From Actinomycetota bacterium (lineage in GTDB: Bacteria > Desulfobacterota > Deferrimicrobia > Deferrimicrobiales > Deferrimicrobiaceae): a DNA stretch of 7,548 bases. Every line of letters starts with the position of its first letter. Positions within the stretch are counted from its first letter, which is position 1. Made by a program: the position numbers and the translations under genes. Below are positions 5,386 through 7,548 of this stretch, one piece after another. Under the pieces are notes generated by a model. That model saw only the letters and a program-made list of their open reading frames with translations. It made no database searches and was not told where the DNA came from. The stretch is taken from the NCBI GenBank assembly GCA_016844415.1, contig JAENIX010000201.1, positions 1 through 7,548 on the forward strand, written 5' to 3'.

Positions 5386-6290
5386 CCATCAGCAGACGGA
5401 ACTTCCTGAAGGTGGCGGGGGCTGCCGGCAGCGTCCTGCTGGCAGGGGGCGCCAACCCGGCCCGGGCCTCGGCCCCGCAGACTTCGGAGGGGGGCGTCGA
5501 GTTCAACGGGATGCTCATCGACACGACGAAGTGCATCGGCTGCCGCGCCTGCGAGGAGGCGTGCAACGAGGCGAACAAGCTGCCCAAGCCGTCCGTTTCC
5601 TTCTCCGCCGAGAGCGTGTTCGAGGAGAAAAGGGAAACCACCCCGGACGCCTACGTTGTCGTAAACCGCTTCCCGAACGGAAAAAACCCGGACAAACCGG
5701 TCTTCGTCCGGAGACAGTGCATGCATTGCACCGAGCCCTCCTGCGCCTCGGCCTGCCTGTGCAAGGCGATGGAGAAGATGCCCGAAGGGCCGACCGTCTA
5801 CCACAAGGACCGCTGCATGGGATGCCGGTACTGCATGATTTCGTGCCCATTCGATATCCCGAAGTTCGAATACAACAGCCCTTCCCCGTTCGTGAAGAAA
5901 TGCATCGGATGCTACGACCGCGTGGCGAGGGGGGAACAGCCCGCGTGCGCGGAGGCCTGCCCCGAGGGTGCGACCCTGTTCGGGAAGCGGAGGGACCTGA
6001 TCGAGGAAGCCAGGAAGAGGATTTACCGGAACCCGGACCGGTACCACCCGCGCATCTACGGCGAACATGAAGTCGGGGGAACGGGCTACATGTACCTCTC
6101 GGCCGTCCCGTTCAGGACGATCGGTTTCCGGATCGACTTGGGGACGAAACATTACCCGGAGCTGACTTCCGGGTTCCTGTCCTCCGTTCCCCTCGTGGAC
6201 ATCCTCTGGCCGGCGGTCCTGTTCGGCTTCAACTACCTCATTTCCGACAGAGAGGAAGAGCGCGGGAAGGAGAGCGGCGATGAAGAGTAA
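5382..6290 (+). CDS. Tat-exported four-cluster [4Fe-4S] protein, HybA-like, with C-terminal membrane anchor
   Basis: This 302-residue electron-transfer subunit has a twin-arginine signal SRRNFLK at 4-10, a hydrophobic stretch and a probable cleavage site near residue 29-31. Sixteen Cys form four ferredoxin motifs: 51/54/57/61, 113/116/121/125, 145/148/151/155 and 174/177/189/193. Cys127 is extra. This suits four [4Fe-4S] clusters, as in the HybA, HmcB and FdnH families. A hydrophobic segment at about 265-287 (SVPLVDILWPAVLFGFNYLI) is a C-terminal anchor like that of HybA. It should sit on the periplasmic face and pass electrons between the quinone site of the membrane partner and an unseen periplasmic redox partner. 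It overlaps the previous gene by 4 bases and the next by 11, typical of one complex. Ferredoxin and HybA family membership is clear. The substrate of the complex is not, because no hydrogenase or molybdoenzyme subunit is visible. Confidence 0.93.
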   Translation: MTISRRNFLKVAGAAGSVLLAGGANPARASAPQTSEGGVEFNGMLIDTTKCIGCRACEEACNEANKLPKPSVSFSAESVFEEKRETTPDAYVVVNRFPNGKNPDKPVFVRRQCMHCTEPSCASACLCKAMEKMPEGPTVYHKDRCMGCRYCMISCPFDIPKFEYNSPSPFVKKCIGCYDRVARGEQPACAEACPEGATLFGKRRDLIEEARKRIYRNPDRYHPRIYGEHEVGGTGYMYLSAVPFRTIGFRIDLGTKHYPELTSGFLSSVPLVDILWPAVLFGFNYLISDREEERGKESGDEE

Positions 6291-7548
6291 CGTCACGCCG
6301 ATGCCCATCCCCGGGATGCCGGCCGCCCCGGACACGGGTACCCTGAAGGGGTTCCTGCGGTTCCTCGCGCAGGAGCTGAAACCCCGGGGGAAGGTCCTGA
6401 CGACGTTCAACGTCGTTACCGGGATCATCATCCTGGGGGGGATCGCGATCATCGCCGTCCGGTTCGCCAGGGGCCTCGGCGCCGTAACGAACCTCTCCCA
6501 GGCGTATCCCTGGGGAATCTGGATCGGCTTCGACGTCGTGACGGGCGTCGCCTTCGCGGGAGGCGCGTACATCCTGACCTTCGCCGTGCACATCCTGAAG
6601 GTCAAGAAGTACGAGCCGATCGTGCGGGCAACCGTGCTGAACGGTTTTCTGGCCTACGTCTTCTACAGCGGCGCCCTCCTGCTCGACCTGGGACGCCCCT
6701 GGAACGTGGTCAATCCCATCATCGGGAACGCCTTCGGGTACGGGTCGGTGCTCTTCCTGGTCGCCTGGCACTTCCTCCTGTACACCCTGGTCCTCTTCGT
6801 CGAGATCTCCCCCGCGATCGCCGACTGGCTGAAATGGGTCAAGGCGAAGCGGATCATCCAGAAGGTGACCACCGCCACCATCATCGTGGGCGTGACGCTG
6901 TCCACGCTGCACCAGGCGGGGCTGGGCGGCTTGTTCCTTACGGCGCCATCCAAGATCCACCCCCTCTGGTATTCGAGCAACATCCCGGTCCTGTTCTTCA
7001 TCTCGAGCATGTTCGCGGGGTTTTCGATGATCATCATCGAAAGCATGTTCACGCACAGGATTTTCTCCGACCGGCTCGACGAAGCCCATCGAGCGTCTCA
7101 CAACAAGATCCTCCTCGGCCTCGCAAAGGGGTCGGCCAGCGTCATGGCCGCATACCTGTTCCTGAAAGTGATCGACCTGACGCACGGCCACCAGCTGGGG
7201 TTGCTCCTCACCCCGATGGGGTTCTGGTACCTCGTCGAGGTCGCCGGGTTCACCCTGCTCCCCCTCGTCCTCTACGTCGTCGCCATCCGGCGGCAAAGCG
7301 TAAGGCTCGTCCAGGGGACCGCGATCCTCACGGCCATCGGCGTGATCCTGAACAGGCTGAACATCTCCGTGATCGCGTTCAAGTGGTACGAGGCGGTGCT
7401 GTATTACCCGTCCTGGATGGAGATCTGGGTCACGCTGGCGGTCATCAGCATGGAACTCTGGGTGTTCCAGTGGGTCATCAACCGCATGCCGATCCTCGGC
7501 GCGCACCCGGACTTCAAGACGGAAGAGCAAACCCTTAATAACCTCAAT
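6280..7548 (+). CDS. HybB/NrfD-family integral membrane quinone-interacting subunit (3' end outside window)
   Basis: The frame is open from ATG 6280 to the last base (423 codons) with no stop, so the gene continues past the window. AAGGAG at 6267-6272 is well placed. About ten hydrophobic helices are visible, starting with FNVVTGIIILGGIAIIAV (residues about 43-62) and ending with WVTLAVISMELWVFQWVI. The block QAYPWGIWIGFDVVTGVAFA is typical of HybB/NrfD-type subunits; the HYH-rich cytochrome b pattern is absent. Family knowledge: these proteins bind menaquinone without haem and dock to a periplasmic four-cluster ferredoxin, here the preceding gene. The order HybA-like then HybB-like is the classic pairing. 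With all ten helices already present, only a short C-terminal tail is probably missing. Whether the complex reduces or oxidises quinone cannot be told. Downstream genes, outside the window, would decide its partner. Confidence 0.92.
   Translation, partial: MKSNVTPMPIPGMPAAPDTGTLKGFLRFLAQELKPRGKVLTTFNVVTGIIILGGIAIIAVRFARGLGAVTNLSQAYPWGIWIGFDVVTGVAFAGGAYILTFAVHILKVKKYEPIVRATVLNGFLAYVFYSGALLLDLGRPWNVVNPIIGNAFGYGSVLFLVAWHFLLYTLVLFVEISPAIADWLKWVKAKRIIQKVTTATIIVGVTLSTLHQAGLGGLFLTAPSKIHPLWYSSNIPVLFFISSMFAGFSMIIIESMFTHRIFSDRLDEAHRASHNKILLGLAKGSASVMAAYLFLKVIDLTHGHQLGLLLTPMGFWYLVEVAGFTLLPLVLYVVAIRRQSVRLVQGTAILTAIGVILNRLNISVIAFKWYEAVLYYPSWMEIWVTLAVISMELWVFQWVINRMPILGAHPDFKTEEQTLNNLN

Noticed and set aside
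5118..6605. Long reverse-strand open frame across the end of the second GcvH-like gene and the Fe-S gene
   Set aside because: It overlaps three well-supported + strand genes and has no recognisable motif or ribosome-binding site context.
6238..7530. Long reverse-strand open frame opposite the HybB-like gene
   Set aside because: The + strand frame encodes ten clear membrane helices; the reverse product is compositionally biased (Asp, Glu, Val, Arg) with no motifs.
1..7548. CRISPR arrays, tRNA/rRNA genes, insertion sequences
   Set aside because: No regularly spaced repeats, tRNA-like cloverleaf segments, rRNA blocks, transposase motifs or terminal inverted repeats were seen.

Overview
The window is a high-GC bacterial segment with every convincing gene on the + strand and tight, often overlapping gene junctions. 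The gene mix suggests an anaerobic or metal/sulfur-respiring 'deltaproteobacterial' lineage (Desulfuromonadota/Geobacter-like or a neighbouring phylum). It includes a haem-c sensor kinase, an NtrC-family sigma-54 activator, an archaemetzincin, and a HybA/HybB-type quinone-linked membrane complex. The assignment is inference from gene content; no rRNA or other marker is present.

Left half (31-3569), a regulatory operon. It opens with a membrane histidine kinase whose extracytoplasmic sensor domain carries two c-type haem motifs (CXXCH and CX4CH). A small zinc protease of the archaemetzincin family follows, whose real start is uncertain. Its stop overlaps by ATGA with an NtrC-type response regulator (receiver, AAA+ with GAFTGA, Fis-type HTH). 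The receiver holds a perfect 9-bp in-frame tandem duplication beside its acidic pocket.

Middle (3570-3832), a regulatory intergenic region. It has several short inverted repeats and a textbook -24/-12 sigma-54 promoter (TGGCAC-N5-TTGC, 3770-3784). This is the promoter type that the upstream regulator should activate.

Right half (3833-7548), the probable target operon. A 26-codon ORF for a one-helix membrane peptide sits behind a very strong ribosome-binding site. Next come two tandem paralogous GcvH-fold proteins. The first has a Cys-rich N-terminus and Gln where lipoyl-lysine should be; the second is membrane-anchored. A Tat-exported four-cluster [4Fe-4S] protein with a C-terminal anchor (HybA-like) follows, then a ten-helix HybB/NrfD-family quinone-interacting protein that runs off the window with no stop codon.

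Working model (inference): the haem sensor reads extracytoplasmic redox state or a ligand and phosphorylates the NtrC-like regulator. The regulator then activates the sigma-54 promoter for a specialised menaquinone-linked electron-transfer complex. The complex carries two apparently repurposed lipoyl-domain proteins and perhaps a small membrane subunit. No terminal catalytic subunit (hydrogenase, molybdoenzyme or cytochrome) lies within the window.
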